Assembly (NCBI RefSeq): GCF_003097655.1
Contig: NZ_QCZH01000017.1
Span: 17,929 to 81,928 of the forward strand
Source of the DNA: Flavobacterium laiguense
GTDB lineage: Bacteria; Bacteroidota; Bacteroidia; Flavobacteriales; Flavobacteriaceae
Reading direction: 5' to 3'
Length of the DNA stretch: 64,000 nt
The notes under the pieces: generated by a model
Told to the model about the DNA's origin: nothing
Database searches by the model: none
Seen by the model: only the letters and a program-made list of their open reading frames with translations
Translations under genes and position numbers: made by a program
Shown here: positions 42,963 through 53,772 of the stretch, piece by piece
How the letters are laid out: the number at the start of each line of letters is the position of its first letter
Numbering within the stretch: position 1 is the first letter of the stretch

Positions 42963-43964
42963 ATGTCAACAATTCAAGAAGAAATAAAAAAGAGAATACT
43001 CGTGCTTGATGGAGCCATGGGAACCATGCTGCAACGTTATAATTTCTCCGAAGAAGATTTTCGTGGCGAACGATTCAAGGATTTTCCACATTCTCTAAAA
43101 GGGAACAATGATTTATTGTCCCTGACGCAACCTCAAGCCATCAAAGCGGTGCACGCAGCGTATTTTGAGGCAGGAGCCGATATTGTAGAAACCAATACTT
43201 TCTCGGGAACCACCATCGGAATGGCGGATTATTACCTGGAAGAATACGTTTATGAATTGAATTATGAATCGGCCAAACTAGCCCGTGAAGTAGCCGATGA
43301 ATTCACTGCCAAAAATCCAAACCAGCCTCGATTTGTGGCCGGTTCTATTGGCCCAACAAACCGTACGGCCAGTATGTCACCCGATGTAAACGACCCGGGA
43401 TACAGAGCCGTAACTTTTGATGATTTGCGTATTGCCTACAAACAACAAGTAGAAGCCTTAATGGACGGTGGTTGTGATTTACTTTTGGTGGAAACCATAT
43501 TCGATACTTTAAATGCAAAAGCAGCCCTTTTTGCTATCGAAGAAGTCAAAGAAGAACGTTCGATTGATATTCCTATTATGGTTTCAGGAACAATAACGGA
43601 TGCTTCGGGAAGAACACTTTCGGGACAAACTGTAGAAGCTTTTTTGGTTTCGGTTTCGCATATTCCGTTGTTGAGCGTTGGATTCAATTGTGCCCTTGGT
43701 GCCGATTTATTGAAACCCTATTTGCAAACCTTGTCGCAAAACACTTCGTTCAACGTGTCGGCGCATCCCAATGCAGGATTGCCTAACGCCTTTGGAGAAT
43801 ACGATGAAACCCCGGAGCAAATGCAAGCCTTCATCAAAGAATATTTAGACGATAATTTAATAAACATCATAGGCGGTTGTTGCGGAACAACTCCAAATCA
43901 CATCAAATTGATTGCAGATATAGCGAAGAATTATAAACCGAGAGTTTCGACGGCGGTGATGTAG
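42963..43964 (+). CDS. metH: Methionine synthase, homocysteine-binding module (split MetH, part 1)
   Basis: A 333-residue homocysteine S-methyltransferase domain: [17 protein letters not shown] at the start. The zinc ligands are Cys243 ([10 protein letters not shown]) and Cys306-Cys307 ([14 protein letters not shown]). It matches the N-terminal module of cobalamin-dependent MetH; the folate, cobalamin and reactivation modules are encoded separately at 44794. The start [10 protein letters not shown] is chosen; a longer frame begins with TTG in repeat-like DNA. It is the first gene behind SAM riboswitch 2. Confidence 0.93.
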   Translation: MSTIQEEIKKRILVLDGAMGTMLQRYNFSEEDFRGERFKDFPHSLKGNNDLLSLTQPQAIKAVHAAYFEAGADIVETNTFSGTTIGMADYYLEEYVYELNYESAKLAREVADEFTAKNPNQPRFVAGSIGPTNRTASMSPDVNDPGYRAVTFDDLRIAYKQQVEALMDGGCDLLLVETIFDTLNAKAALFAIEEVKEERSIDIPIMVSGTITDASGRTLSGQTVEAFLVSVSHIPLLSVGFNCALGADLLKPYLQTLSQNTSFNVSAHPNAGLPNAFGEYDETPEQMQAFIKEYLDDNLINIIGGCCGTTPNHIKLIADIAKNYKPRVSTAVM

Positions 43965-44052
43965 ATTGAAAAGATTTACTATAATAAAAGATTTAATTAA
44001 AAAATAATTGTTTAAAGGTGTGAATGCTGTCTTATCTAAAAAACGAATATAA

Positions 44053-44343
<291 letters not shown>

Positions 44344-44361
44344 TTCTTATTATTGATAGTG

Positions 44362-44545
44362 CGGATTTGCAATCCGTGCCCGCAAAGAGAATAAAAAATA
44401 TAAAGTTTAGTTATGTCATTCCGACGAAGGAGGAATCACATTATGAGATTCCTCCTTCGTCGGAATGACAAACGAGACGGCGAGTTTGTGGTTGAGTTCC
44501 GGAGGAACGACCCATTTTGTAGCAACGGAATTTATTCCGTTGAAT
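44362..44545. repeat. Cluster of palindromic repeats between the metH modules
   Basis: At least three dyads lie side by side: CGGATTTGCAATCCG (44362-44376), a long perfect inverted repeat GTCATTCCGACGAAGGAGGA...TCCTCCTTCGTCGGAATGAC (about 44415-44470) and CAACGGAATTTATTCCGTTG (about 44523-44542). They precede a family-A element. Nothing here is coding. Confidence 0.75.
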
Positions 44546-44570
44546 GAAAATAGTGTTGAATTTCACAAAA

Positions 44571-44683
44571 CCCGCGTGAGGGATAGCAGTGAAAAGCCCA
44601 CAGACCAATGGAGTGCTAACGGAATTGGTCGAGGACTTGCAACGAATAGCCCGACCCGACTTTTTTTGGAGGGACACGCCCAA
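44571..44683 (+). repeat. Structured repeat element, family A copy 2
   Basis: Starts CCCGCGTGAGGGATAGCAG and ends GAGGGACACGCCC, with TAGCCCGAC before the 3' end, as in the other copies. The internal stem is GACCAAT (44603-44609)/ATTGGTC (44624-44630). This copy is more diverged than those at 27530 and 53472. Confidence 0.65.
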
Positions 44684-44793
44684 AAAATGAATTGAAATTA
44701 AAATAAATATAGCTACAGTTTTTTAACCGTAGACAAAATAATAAAAACACAGAACCTAAGCTACTTAGGTACTTAGGAACTCAAAATAAAAAA

Positions 44794-47475
44794 ATGGGAC
44801 ACAATAAACATAGAAGAAACCTGGTATTATCGGGATTAGAGCCCTTAATCATTACGCCAAATAGCGTATTTGTGAATATTGGGGAGCGAACCAATGTAAC
44901 AGGTTCCAGAAAGTTCCTTCGATTAATCAAGGAGGAAAAATACGAAGAAGCATTGAGCATTGCCAAAGAGCAAGTAGAAGGTGGCGCGCAAATCATCGAT
45001 ATTAATATGGATGAGGGAATGCTTGATGGCGTTTATGCGATGACCAAATTCCTGAATTTGATTGCTGCCGAGCCGGATATTTCTCGTGTGCCCATTATGA
45101 TTGACAGCTCGAAATGGGAAATCATTGAGGCTGGTTTGAAAGTGGTTCAAGGAAAATGTGTCGTAAACTCAATTTCATTAAAAGAAGGAGAAGAGCAATT
45201 CATTCATCACGCCAAATTGATCAAACGATACGGAGCTGCGGCAATTATTATGGCTTTTGATGAAACTGGACAAGCGGATAATTACGACCGTAGAGTAGAA
45301 ATTTGCCAGCGTTCGTATGATATTTTGGTCAATAAAGTTCATTTTCCACCGCAAGATATCATCTTCGATTTGAATATATTCCCCGTGGCAACCGGTATGG
45401 AGGAACACCGCTTGAATGCTTTGGATTTCTTTAGGGGAACCAAATGGGTTCGGGAAAATTTACCGCACGCACACATTAGTGGTGGGGTGAGTAACGTTTC
45501 GTTTTCGTTTAGAGGGAATGACACGGTGAGAGAAGCGATGCACTCGGTTTTCTTGTACCACGCCATTAAAAACGGAATGACAATGGGAATTGTAAATCCA
45601 GAAATGTTGTCGATTTACGATGAGATTCCAAAAGATTTATTGGAACATGTGGAGGATGTAATTTTGGACAGACGCGACGATGCTACAGAACGCTTATTAG
45701 ATTTTGCCGAAAATGTAAAAGGTGATGTAAAGAGTACTGAAAAAGCAGTTCAAGAATGGCGTTCGGGAACGGTTCAAGAAAGAATCACACACTCTTTGGT
45801 AAAAGGAGTTGATGCATTTATAGAAATAGATGTCGAAGAAGCGCGTTTGGCAGCAACAAAACCGATCGAAGTTATCGAAATCAACTTGATGACAGGAATG
45901 AATGTTGTTGGGGATTTGTTTGGTTCTGGTAAAATGTTTTTGCCGCAAGTGGTAAAATCGGCTCGTGTAATGAAAAAAGCCGTAGCCTATTTGTTGCCTT
46001 ATATTGAAGCGAGCAAACAAGCGGGAGACAAACAAGGGAACGGAAAAATATTGATGGCAACTGTAAAAGGCGATGTTCACGATATTGGTAAAAATATAGT
46101 TTCGGTGGTATTGGCGTGTAATAATTATGAGATTGTAGATTTGGGAGTAATGGTGCCTCCCGAAAAAATTATTGCAGCGGCCATAGAACACAACGTAGAT
46201 ATTATTGGATTGAGCGGATTAATCACGCCATCACTAGACGAAATGGTGTATCTCGCCAAGGAATTAGATAAACGAGGGCTGAAAATTCCAGTAATGATTG
46301 GTGGTGCAACGACTTCTCGTGCACATACAGCCGTGAAAATTGCACCTCAATATAGAGAAACGGTTATTCACGTAAACGATGCCTCCAGAGCCGTAACGGT
46401 GGCTGGAAGTTTACTGAACAAGGATAAAAAAATATACGCCAGTGATATTCGAGCCGAATATGATGCGTTTAGAGAAACATTTTTAAATCGTTCACGCGAC
46501 AAGAATTTCTTGACGATTGAGCAAGCCCGTAAGAATAAATTGCAATTGGATTGGAGACATTTCGAGCCTGTAAAACCAAATGTAATTGGCGAACAAATTA
46601 TTGAGGTCGATTTGGATGTTTTGGTTCCGTATATTGACTGGACACCGTTTTTTAGAACGTGGGAATTGTTTGGAAAATATCCGGCGATTTTAACAGACAG
46701 TGTCGTTGGAGAACAGGCGACTTCTGTTTTTGCGGATGCACAAGCGATGTTGGAAGTAATTTTAAAAGAAAAGAAACTGACCGCCAAAGGAATTTACGGA
46801 ATTTTCCCTGCCAATCAAATCAACGATGACGATATTGAATTGAGTGATGAAAACGGAAAAGTATTGGAGAAATTTTTGACGTTGCGTCAGCAATCACAAA
46901 AAACCAAAGGAGCTCCAAATATTGCATTATCGGATTTTATTGCTCCAAAAGAGAGCGGGAAAGTCGATTATATGGGAGCGTTTTGCGTAACCACCGGTTT
47001 TGGTGTTGATGAATGGGCTTCGGAATTTGAAAAGGATTTGGACGATTACAATTCGATTATGGTGAAAGCTTTGGCAGACCGATTCGCAGAAGCATTCGCG
47101 GAATACCTTCACGAAAAAGTACGTAAAGAAATTTGGGGATACGCCTCAGATGAAAACTTAACTACCGAAGCGATGATTGAAGAGGTGTATAAAGGAATTC
47201 GTCCAGCACCGGGTTATCCGGCTTGTCCCGATCATTTGGAAAAACCAACGATTTGGAAACTTTTAAATGTAGAAAAAGAAATTGGAGTGACCTTGACCGA
47301 AAGTATGGCAATGTGGCCGGCTTCATCGGTTTCGGGGTATTACTTTGGGAATCCTGAGAGTAAGTATTTTGGACTCGGAAAAATAAAGGAAGACCAAGTT
47401 ATTGATTACGCCAAGAGAAGAAGCGTTTCAACCGAAGTCGCTATGAAATGGTTGAATCCGAATATTGCAGATTAA
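44794..47475 (+). CDS. metH: Methionine synthase, folate/cobalamin/reactivation modules (split MetH, part 2)
   Basis: 893 residues. Pterin-binding domain about 25-285 ([33 protein letters not shown]). Cobalamin cap about 310-410. B12 domain with the base-off signature [11 protein letters not shown] (His429 is the Co ligand) and [15 protein letters not shown]. Reactivation domain about 560-893 with [12 protein letters not shown] (about 802-813) for SAM binding and [20 protein letters not shown]. It needs the homocysteine module encoded at 42963 to act. Same operon as metF. Confidence 0.96.
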   Translation: MGHNKHRRNLVLSGLEPLIITPNSVFVNIGERTNVTGSRKFLRLIKEEKYEEALSIAKEQVEGGAQIIDINMDEGMLDGVYAMTKFLNLIAAEPDISRVPIMIDSSKWEIIEAGLKVVQGKCVVNSISLKEGEEQFIHHAKLIKRYGAAAIIMAFDETGQADNYDRRVEICQRSYDILVNKVHFPPQDIIFDLNIFPVATGMEEHRLNALDFFRGTKWVRENLPHAHISGGVSNVSFSFRGNDTVREAMHSVFLYHAIKNGMTMGIVNPEMLSIYDEIPKDLLEHVEDVILDRRDDATERLLDFAENVKGDVKSTEKAVQEWRSGTVQERITHSLVKGVDAFIEIDVEEARLAATKPIEVIEINLMTGMNVVGDLFGSGKMFLPQVVKSARVMKKAVAYLLPYIEASKQAGDKQGNGKILMATVKGDVHDIGKNIVSVVLACNNYEIVDLGVMVPPEKIIAAAIEHNVDIIGLSGLITPSLDEMVYLAKELDKRGLKIPVMIGGATTSRAHTAVKIAPQYRETVIHVNDASRAVTVAGSLLNKDKKIYASDIRAEYDAFRETFLNRSRDKNFLTIEQARKNKLQLDWRHFEPVKPNVIGEQIIEVDLDVLVPYIDWTPFFRTWELFGKYPAILTDSVVGEQATSVFADAQAMLEVILKEKKLTAKGIYGIFPANQINDDDIELSDENGKVLEKFLTLRQQSQKTKGAPNIALSDFIAPKESGKVDYMGAFCVTTGFGVDEWASEFEKDLDDYNSIMVKALADRFAEAFAEYLHEKVRKEIWGYASDENLTTEAMIEEVYKGIRPAPGYPACPDHLEKPTIWKLLNVEKEIGVTLTESMAMWPASSVSGYYFGNPESKYFGLGKIKEDQVIDYAKRRSVSTEVAMKWLNPNIAD

Positions 47476-47570
47476 AAATAGTTTAAAGTTAAAATTTTGT
47501 TTAAAGTTTAAAGTTTAAAGTTGTTCGAGAGAACCTTAAACCTTAAACCTTAAACTTCAAACTAAGAAAA

Positions 47571-48527
47571 ATGAAGGTAACACAACATATAGAAAATGCC
47601 AAAGGAGAAACGTTATTCTCTTTCGAAATTATTCCACCACAAAAAGGGAAAAGCATTCAGGAGTTATACGATAATATCGATCCGTTGATGGAGTTCAAAC
47701 CGCCATTTATAGATGTGACCACTTCTCGGGAGGAATATATTTATATTGATAAAGGCAACGGATTATTGGATAAAAAACTAACCAGAATGCGTCCGGGAAC
47801 GTTGGGTATTTGTGCTTCCATAAAACACAAATACAATGTAGATACCGTGCCACACTTGCTTTGCGGAGGTTTTACCAAAGAGGAAACGGAATATATGCTG
47901 GTCGATTGTCATTATCTTGGAATCAATAACGTAATGGCACTTCGAGGTGATGCAATGAAGGACGAGCAGTCTTTTGTCCCAAAAATGGGAGGAAATAATT
48001 TTGCAGTTGATTTGGTTTCTCAAATCAATCAATTAAATAGTGGGAAATATTTACACGATGTTATGGATGTGGATAACCTAGCCGATTTTTGTATCGGAGT
48101 TGCGGGTTATCCAGAGAAACATTTAGAGTCTCCTTCTTTGATATCAGATTTAAAAAGATTGAAAGAAAAAGTGGATGCAGGAGCCGATTATGTAGTGACC
48201 CAAATGTTTTTTGACAATGCCAAATATTTTGAGTTTGTTGCCAAAGCCAGAGAAATGGGAATTACAGTTCCAATTATTCCGGGAATCAAACCTATCGCGG
48301 TGCAAAGACATTTACAAGTATTGCCTCAAATATTTCGTATTGATTTGCCGGAGGATTTGATACACGCAGTAGATAAATGCAAAAATAATGCAGAAATCCG
48401 TCAAGTGGGAATCGAATGGGCGATTCAACAATCAATCGAATTGAAAGCGGCAGGAGTTCCTGTTTTGCATTATTATTCTATGGGGAAATCGGAGAATATC
48501 AGACAAATAGCAAGTCAGGTTTTTTAA
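47571..48527 (+). CDS. metF: 5,10-Methylenetetrahydrofolate reductase
   Basis: Makes 5-methyl-THF, the methyl donor for MetH. The 318 residues contain FSFEIIPPQKGKS, FIDVTTSREE, NNVMALRGDAM, FCIGVAGYPEKH, GADYVVTQMFFDNAKYFEF and IIPGIKPIAVQRHL. It sits directly after metH with a TTTAAA-type repeat in the gap (about 47480-47563). Confidence 0.96.
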   Translation: MKVTQHIENAKGETLFSFEIIPPQKGKSIQELYDNIDPLMEFKPPFIDVTTSREEYIYIDKGNGLLDKKLTRMRPGTLGICASIKHKYNVDTVPHLLCGGFTKEETEYMLVDCHYLGINNVMALRGDAMKDEQSFVPKMGGNNFAVDLVSQINQLNSGKYLHDVMDVDNLADFCIGVAGYPEKHLESPSLISDLKRLKEKVDAGADYVVTQMFFDNAKYFEFVAKAREMGITVPIIPGIKPIAVQRHLQVLPQIFRIDLPEDLIHAVDKCKNNAEIRQVGIEWAIQQSIELKAAGVPVLHYYSMGKSENIRQIASQVF

Positions 48528-48528
48528 A

Positions 48529-48613
48529 GTCATTGCGAGGAACGAAGCAATCACACTAGCACAAGTTTTCTGTGTAGTTTAGACCTAACAGATTTTTGAA
48601 ATCTGTTAGGTCT
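48529..48613. repeat. Interspersed repeats: GTCATTGCGAGGAACGAAGC element plus CCTAACAG palindrome
   Basis: GTCATTGCGAGGAACGAAGC (48529-48548) followed by AATCACAC also occurs, slightly altered, at 57243. Next comes the dyad GACCTAACAGATTTTTG/AAATCTGTTAGGTC (about 48580-48613). The decarboxylase frame could be extended back into it from a TTG, but that start is rejected. Confidence 0.7.
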
Positions 48614-48637
48614 TCTAATTTTAATTTAACTAACCAA

Positions 48638-50050
48638 ATGAATCCAACCCTTCAACAAGACCTAAGCGAAATCGAAAACATCCTTGAACAAGTAAAACAA
48701 CAAGGAATAGAATTTTTGAATGCTATTGATACCGTTCCCACTTCAACCCAAAATTCGATTACTACCAATAGAAATCTAAACGATTTTGGTTTGGGAGCAT
48801 TGACTGCTTTGGAAGAATTCAATCAGCGTTTGGCGCCCTTGATGGTTTCGCAAGCTGGGCCTAGATATTGGGGTTTTGTTACAGGAGGAGCAACACCCGC
48901 TTCTATAGTTGGAGATTGGCTGACGACGATTTACGACCCAAATGCACAATCGACAAAAGCGCAAGGAGGTGTTTCGGCCTTGATAGAAATAGAAACCATT
49001 AACTTGTTATTGCAATTGTTGGACTTGCCAAAATCATTCTTGGGCGGATTTGTGACGGGTGCTACCATGTCAAATTTCACTTGTTTGGCGGTGGCTCGAC
49101 AATGGTTAGGAAAACAGTTAGGTCATGATTTCGCCAAAAATGGAATTAGTACACCTATACATATTCTTACGGCAACGCCACACTCATCCTCAATAAAATG
49201 CTTGTCAATGTTAGGGATTGGAAGCCAAAATTTCACCAAAATAAAAACAGTCGAAGGAAATCGGGAAGCTCTTGATATAGCCGATTTGGAACAAAACATA
49301 ACAAAATTAAACGGTCAGCCTTTTATTTTAATATCAAGTGCAGGAACAGTCAATACAGCCGATTTTGATGATTTCGGTGCAATTAAAAAACTCAAAGGAA
49401 AATACAACTTTTGGTGGCATATTGATGCAGCTTTTGGAGGTTTCGCAGCTTGTTCCCTAAAACACAAACATTTGGTAAACGGTTGGGAAAACGCAGACAG
49501 TATTACGATTGATTGCCACAAATGGTTGAATGTTCCTTACGAAAGCGCTTTTTATCTGGTAAAGGAACAACATAAAAATCTTCAGGTAGAAACGTTTCAA
49601 AACTCGAATGCCCCGTATTTGGGCGATCCATTGGAGAATTTCAGTTACCTTAATTTCTTGCCTGAGAATTCAAGACGTTTAAAAGCGTTACCTGTTTGGT
49701 TTTCGCTTTTGGCGTATGGGAAACAAGGATTTCAAGATATTGTTGAGAATAGCGTTGCGATGGCATTGCAATTTGATGCTTTCATTGCCGAAAACGAAAA
49801 CTTCGAATTATTGGCACCAACCCGTCTCAACAATGTTTGCTTTACTTTGGCGGGAGACCACAATCAGGAAAAAGTAAATTTATTTTTGACGCATCTCAAC
49901 GATAAAGGCAAAGTGTTTATGACGCCAACAGTGTATCAAAAGCTCAAAGGAATTCGAGCTTCGTTTGTCAATTGGAGAACGAATGAAAATGATGTTAAAA
50001 TTGCGATAGCCGAAATGAAAGCGAGTGTTTTGGAGTTGGGGATTGAGTAA
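48638..50050 (+). CDS. PLP-dependent group II decarboxylase-like protein
   Basis: 470 residues of the aromatic-amino-acid/glutamate decarboxylase superfamily. Visible features are GFVTGGATPASIVGDWLTT, GFVTGATMSNFTCLAVAR, HIDAAFGGFAAC (PLP Asp) and TIDCHKWLNVPYES with the Schiff-base Lys. Substrate cannot be assigned. It follows metF on the same strand but after a repeat-filled gap, so operon membership is uncertain. Confidence 0.88.
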   Translation: MNPTLQQDLSEIENILEQVKQQGIEFLNAIDTVPTSTQNSITTNRNLNDFGLGALTALEEFNQRLAPLMVSQAGPRYWGFVTGGATPASIVGDWLTTIYDPNAQSTKAQGGVSALIEIETINLLLQLLDLPKSFLGGFVTGATMSNFTCLAVARQWLGKQLGHDFAKNGISTPIHILTATPHSSSIKCLSMLGIGSQNFTKIKTVEGNREALDIADLEQNITKLNGQPFILISSAGTVNTADFDDFGAIKKLKGKYNFWWHIDAAFGGFAACSLKHKHLVNGWENADSITIDCHKWLNVPYESAFYLVKEQHKNLQVETFQNSNAPYLGDPLENFSYLNFLPENSRRLKALPVWFSLLAYGKQGFQDIVENSVAMALQFDAFIAENENFELLAPTRLNNVCFTLAGDHNQEKVNLFLTHLNDKGKVFMTPTVYQKLKGIRASFVNWRTNENDVKIAIAEMKASVLELGIE

Positions 50051-50124
50051 ATTGAGAACTGTTTTTTTTGTATATTTGTATTAATTCTTTAGAATTTAAG
50101 AAGTAAAAATTTAATTTCACTTTT

Positions 50125-50335
50125 ATGAAAGTACTAATTGATATCCCAGACGACAAAGCTGAATTTGGCATGAAAGTTTAGAATAGCTTATCTTTCGTAA
50201 AAAAAAGTTAAGGAAATGTCTTCGAGTAAGATTGATTTGTGGGAAGACTTAAAAGTTGCAGCAAGTGAAGTGAAACTTCACAAGCAAGGGAAAATTAAAC
50301 TAAAAACAGCTCAAGAATTACTCGATGAGTTATAG
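50125..50335 (+). pseudogene. Decayed antitoxin-like gene
   Basis: From 50125 the frame reads MKVLIDIPDDKAEFGMKV then TAG at 50179, and on in frame NSLSFVKKS then TAA. A +1-shifted frame (50216-50335) continues with SSSKIDLWEDLKVAASEVK...KLKTAQELLDEL. The two parts look like one small antitoxin-type protein broken by at least two stops and a frameshift. No toxin frame follows; the next feature is a terminator. Confidence 0.7.
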
Positions 50336-50350
50336 TCTGGATTTTAACTA

Positions 50351-50397
50351 AAAAAGCAAACCCGACAGGTTTTTAAAACCTGTCGGGTTTGCTTTTT
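50351..50397. terminator. Palindromic terminator AAACCCGACAGG...CCTGTCGGGTTT
   Basis: A perfect dyad with A- and T-runs on both sides, between the antitoxin remnant and gldA (convergent). The core ACAGGTTTTTAAAACCTGT is shared with the stem inside family-B copy 2, so a mobile palindrome seems to have become a terminator. Confidence 0.88.
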
Positions 50398-50409
50398 ACT
50401 GAACACTGC

Positions 50410-51309
50410 CTACTCCTTAGTAATCTCCCTAAAGACCGCTTCCAAATTCTTATTTTTCTGGTTGAGTTGTAAAGTCTTCAAACCGTTGTCATAGGCAAAA
50501 TCAAATACAGTTGGGCGCATATCTTTATCTGAAACAAAAGTCAATTCCCAAGAGTTTCCGTGAGTATTTTTAAACGATTTTAAATGCGGAATTTGAGCAA
50601 TAAGATCCTCTTCTGTTTTTAAATCAAATTCTACTTCGATTACCTGTTCCTTATTGGCAGAGATTAAGGTTTCTAATTTTTTATCGGCAACTATTTGTCC
50701 TTTGTCAATAATGATTACTCGGTCGCAAATCGCTTCTACTTCCTGCATAATGTGTGTCGATAGGAAAATGGTTTTGTCTTTCCCTACGTTTCTAATCACA
50801 TTTCTAATTTCGACCAATTGATTGGGATCCAATCCGGTTGTGGGTTCGTCTAGTATCAAAACATCGGGATTGTGTAATAACGCATTGGCTAATCCCACAC
50901 GCTGGCGATACCCTTTAGACAATTGCCCTATTTTTTTATGGCTTTCGGTTTGTAAACCTGTCAGCTGAATCACTTCTTCGATTCTAGATTTTTCTACTTT
51001 ATAAACATCGGCATTAAAAGCCAAATACTCTCTCACGTACAAATCCAAGTACAACGGATTGTGCTCCGGCAAATACCCAATAGAAAGCTGTACCGATTTT
51101 TCCTGACTGTTTACATCAAAGCCATTAACAAGTGCAACACCAGAATCGGCATTGATGTAGGTGGTCAATATTTTCATCAAAGTGGATTTACCTGCTCCGT
51201 TCGGCCCTAAAAAACCAACAATCTCTCCTTTTTGAACAGAAAATGAAATGTTATCCAGTGCCTTTTGAGCACCGTAAGATTTCGAAATGTTTTTTACTTC
51301 TATTGACAT
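50410..51309 (-). CDS. gldA: Gliding-motility ABC transporter ATP-binding protein GldA
   Basis: A 299-residue ABC ATPase. Walker A is GFLGPNGAGKST, Q-loop SIGYLPEHNPLYLDL, signature LSKGYRQRVGLANALLHNPDVLILDEPTTGLDP with Walker B, and the H-loop FLSTHIMQE. The C-terminal 80 residues are the accessory domain of this subfamily. Close to GldA, which works with membrane proteins GldF/GldG in gliding flavobacteria; those genes are not in the window, which is normal for this genus. An alternative is a generic Nod/CcmA-type ABC exporter ATPase. Confidence 0.85.
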   Translation of the reverse strand: MSIEVKNISKSYGAQKALDNISFSVQKGEIVGFLGPNGAGKSTLMKILTTYINADSGVALVNGFDVNSQEKSVQLSIGYLPEHNPLYLDLYVREYLAFNADVYKVEKSRIEEVIQLTGLQTESHKKIGQLSKGYRQRVGLANALLHNPDVLILDEPTTGLDPNQLVEIRNVIRNVGKDKTIFLSTHIMQEVEAICDRVIIIDKGQIVADKKLETLISANKEQVIEVEFDLKTEEDLIAQIPHLKSFKNTHGNSWELTFVSDKDMRPTVFDFAYDNGLKTLQLNQKNKNLEAVFREITKE

Positions 51310-51447
51310 GAGATTTTATTTGTTGCAAAAGTAAATAGAAAATACATAGTTCTCCATTAATCCATAAAATTTATGTTTTAATTGACAACTAGCAAAATGG
51401 TTAGGACAAATAAAATTAACGATAAATTGTATGAAAATTATTAAATA

Positions 51448-51464
51448 CTGGCACGGTTCTTGTT
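51448..51464 (+). promoter_or_regulatory. Sigma-54-like promoter (CTGGCACGGTTCTTGTT)
   Basis: Matches the -24/-12 consensus TGGCACGnnnnTTGC except for T in place of the final C (GG-N10-GT). It lies 36 bases before the start codon of the outer-membrane protein gene. Elsewhere the window's promoters are of the sigma-A type. Confidence 0.55.
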
Positions 51465-51499
51465 AAATAATTACTAATTTTTAACAAATCAAATAAACT

Positions 51500-52108
51500 A
51501 TGAAAAAAACAGTAGTAATTCTTGCATTGGCTATGATGAGCTTTGCAAATGCTCAAAAAGGCACGGTATTGGTATCTGGAAATGTGAGTTTTTGGTCTAA
51601 TAAAGACTCTAATCAAGGGAGTGAGTCCAAGTATGAAAACTTTAATTTTTCTCCAAAAGTAGGATATCAGTTCAAGGATAATTGGACAGTAGGGGTTGAA
51701 ACTGGATTTTCATCTTCTAAAAATGAATACACTTATCAGGAAAACGAATCGAATAATCAGGAAAGAATAACTAAAAACTTCTCGGCAGGAGCTTTTGTCC
51801 GGTATTCAAAATCACTTAGCCAAATGTTTTTGTTATATGCTGATTTAGGTACAGGTTACAAAAATCTTAAAGAAACTAACACTAATTCTTTTTCTGACCC
51901 AGTTAGCTCAACAAATACATTTGATGGTTTTTATATGAGTTTTGCACCTGGTTTGTTTTTAAATATTAAAAATAATTTTGGATTAAATTTTGGTATTGGA
52001 GGTTTGTCATATTCAAATACAAAGAGTGATCAAAATAGTGGAAGTAATAGTAATTTTTATTTCAATTTTGGGCAGTCATTTAATATAGGAATTTCAAAAA
52101 ATTTCTAA
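51500..52108 (+). CDS. Outer-membrane beta-barrel protein
   Basis: A 202-residue secreted protein. Signal peptide MKKTVVILALAMMSFANAQ, then eight or so amphipathic beta strands (VGYQFKDNWTVGVETGFSS; FSAGAFVRYSKSL; FYMSFAPGLFLNIKNNFGLNFGIGGLSY) and a C-terminal aromatic (NIGISKNF). OmpW/OmpA-like small barrel; ligand unknown. It is expressed from the sigma-54-like promoter and closed by its own terminator. Confidence 0.88.
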   Translation: MKKTVVILALAMMSFANAQKGTVLVSGNVSFWSNKDSNQGSESKYENFNFSPKVGYQFKDNWTVGVETGFSSSKNEYTYQENESNNQERITKNFSAGAFVRYSKSLSQMFLLYADLGTGYKNLKETNTNSFSDPVSSTNTFDGFYMSFAPGLFLNIKNNFGLNFGIGGLSYSNTKSDQNSGSNSNFYFNFGQSFNIGISKNF

Positions 52109-52131
52109 TTTTTATTCTTCTTGATTTTAAG

Positions 52132-52165
52132 AAAGCATTCGTTTTTACGGATGCTTTTTATTTTT
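52132..52165 (+). terminator. Intrinsic terminator after the beta-barrel gene
   Basis: AAAGCATTCG/CGGATGCTTT stem (with a G-T pair) and T-run. Confidence 0.8.
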
Positions 52166-52212
52166 AAAATAATCTCATTTAGATTTATATATTTACAATA
52201 AACTAAATCAAT

Positions 52213-53457
52213 ATGAAAAAAACTAAATTCAGCAGTTTCTTGAAAAATTACAATAGTATCTTACTGCTCCTCGGTGGAATAATCGTTGGGAGTATCTTAG
52301 GTTTAGTTTTTGGAGATGGAGTAGAAGTCATAAAACCATTAGGTGATATATTCTTGAATTTACTTTTTACGGCAATTATTCCGCTCGTTTTTTTTACCAT
52401 TGCCTCTTCGATTGCCAATTTGCAAAAAAATGAAAATCTCGGAAAACTTTTCGGGATAGTCATGGGAGTATTTTTGACCACCGTTATTATTTCGGCAATT
52501 ATCATGATTATGGCTGTTTTACTTTTTCCAATTCATCAAGGTTTTGTCCAGTCAAAAATCGCATTAGAAACCATTCAACAAAGCAGCACCGGTTCGCAAA
52601 TCACGCAGTTGCTGACCGTCAATGATTTTTATGAGATTTTGTCCAGAAAAAATATGCTGGCACTTATACTGTTTTCTTTTCTGATCGGTTTTTCGACCTT
52701 GCGTTCTGGCGAAAAAGGAAAAAATTTTAAAAAGTTTCTCGATTCTGGTAATGAAGTGATGAAGCAGTTATTGCATCTCATTATGAAAACTGCACCAATA
52801 GGTCTTGGGGCTTATTTTGCATATCAAGTCGGTATATTTGGACCGCAGTTATTTGGCGCTTACGCAAAACCTTTGGGGCTTTATTATGCAGTTTGTACGT
52901 TTTATTTTATTGTCTTTTTTAGTTTGTACGCCTTCTTCGCAGGAGGAAATCAAGGGCTGAAAATATTTTGGAAAAACAATATTACTCCGGCTTTAACAGC
53001 GGTTGGAACCTGCAGTAGTATAGCAACGATCCCCGCCAATCTCGAAGCCGCAGAACAAATGGAAATCCCAAGTCACATCAGCAATTTGGTAATCCCTCTT
53101 GGAGCTCCTTTGCATAAAGACGGTTCCAGCATGTCGTCGATTGTGAAAATTGCCGTTATTTTTGCCATGTTTGGCAAGGATCTTACGGATCCCTATACCA
53201 TACTTACCGCAATCGGGATCACCATAATAGTATCGGTTGTCGAGGGCGGCATTCCAAACGGCGGCTATATAGGAGAGATTCTCGCCATAACCGTTTATGG
53301 ATTCCCTATGGAACAAGCCTTACCCGCTGCAATGATTATAGGGACCTTGGTTGACCCAATCGCAACATTATTGAATGCTAATGGTGATTTGGTTTGTGCC
53401 ATGATGGTCACCAGAATTTCCGAAGGCAAGAAATGGATTTCACAGAGCATCATCTAA
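52213..53457 (+). CDS. Dicarboxylate/amino acid:cation symporter (DAACS family)
   Basis: A 414-residue transporter with about eight membrane helices and two re-entrant loops. Family motifs include the serine-rich hairpin TAVGTCSSIATIP (about 264-276), VIPLGAPLHKDGSSM (family NxDG-type region, read here as HKDGS) and GIPNGGYIGEILAITVYGFP, then DPIATLLNANGDLVCAMMV with the substrate/sodium-binding Asn/Asp residues. It imports glutamate, aspartate or C4-dicarboxylates; the exact substrate is not readable. No operon partner. Confidence 0.92.
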   Translation: MKKTKFSSFLKNYNSILLLLGGIIVGSILGLVFGDGVEVIKPLGDIFLNLLFTAIIPLVFFTIASSIANLQKNENLGKLFGIVMGVFLTTVIISAIIMIMAVLLFPIHQGFVQSKIALETIQQSSTGSQITQLLTVNDFYEILSRKNMLALILFSFLIGFSTLRSGEKGKNFKKFLDSGNEVMKQLLHLIMKTAPIGLGAYFAYQVGIFGPQLFGAYAKPLGLYYAVCTFYFIVFFSLYAFFAGGNQGLKIFWKNNITPALTAVGTCSSIATIPANLEAAEQMEIPSHISNLVIPLGAPLHKDGSSMSSIVKIAVIFAMFGKDLTDPYTILTAIGITIIVSVVEGGIPNGGYIGEILAITVYGFPMEQALPAAMIIGTLVDPIATLLNANGDLVCAMMVTRISEGKKWISQSII

Positions 53458-53471
53458 AATAATAAAAAAAC

Positions 53472-53596
53472 GTTTGGGCGTGCCACCATAAAGAAAAGGG
53501 GCCAACTTAGCATACCGTTCATTCGGCCCCTTTCCTTTATGCTGTCAGGCTGTTGCTGCTACTTCGGTAGCTTAGCCCATCCTTCACGCGGACACA
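53472..53596 (-). repeat. Structured repeat element, family A copy 3 (inverted)
   Basis: Read on the minus strand it runs from GTCCGCGTGAAGGATGGGC through GCTACCGAAGTAGC, AGCCTGACAG and the stem CATAAAGGAAAGGGGCC/GGCCCCTTTTCTTTATG to GGTGGCACGCCC. Compared with the copy at 27530, changed bases in one stem arm are matched by changes in the other. Confidence 0.8.
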
Positions 53597-53772
53597 ACAA
53601 CTTTAGTTTTAAGCCTACAGGAGCCGTTTTTTCATCAACATTCTAAAGCAAAGGGGTCAAAAAACAGTATTTTTCGCTAAAAATAAGGTTCTCTACCGGT
53701 TTTGCCGTTTTGGAATCAGTAATTTTAGGCATTTAAATAGCTTTATTTTTATGGAATTAGAAGTTTAAAACC

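Noticed and set aside
45697..46191. 164-codon minus-strand frame inside metH
   Set aside because: Shadow frame: composition (His/Tyr/Phe-rich) reflects the opposite strand of the well-conserved MetH gene.
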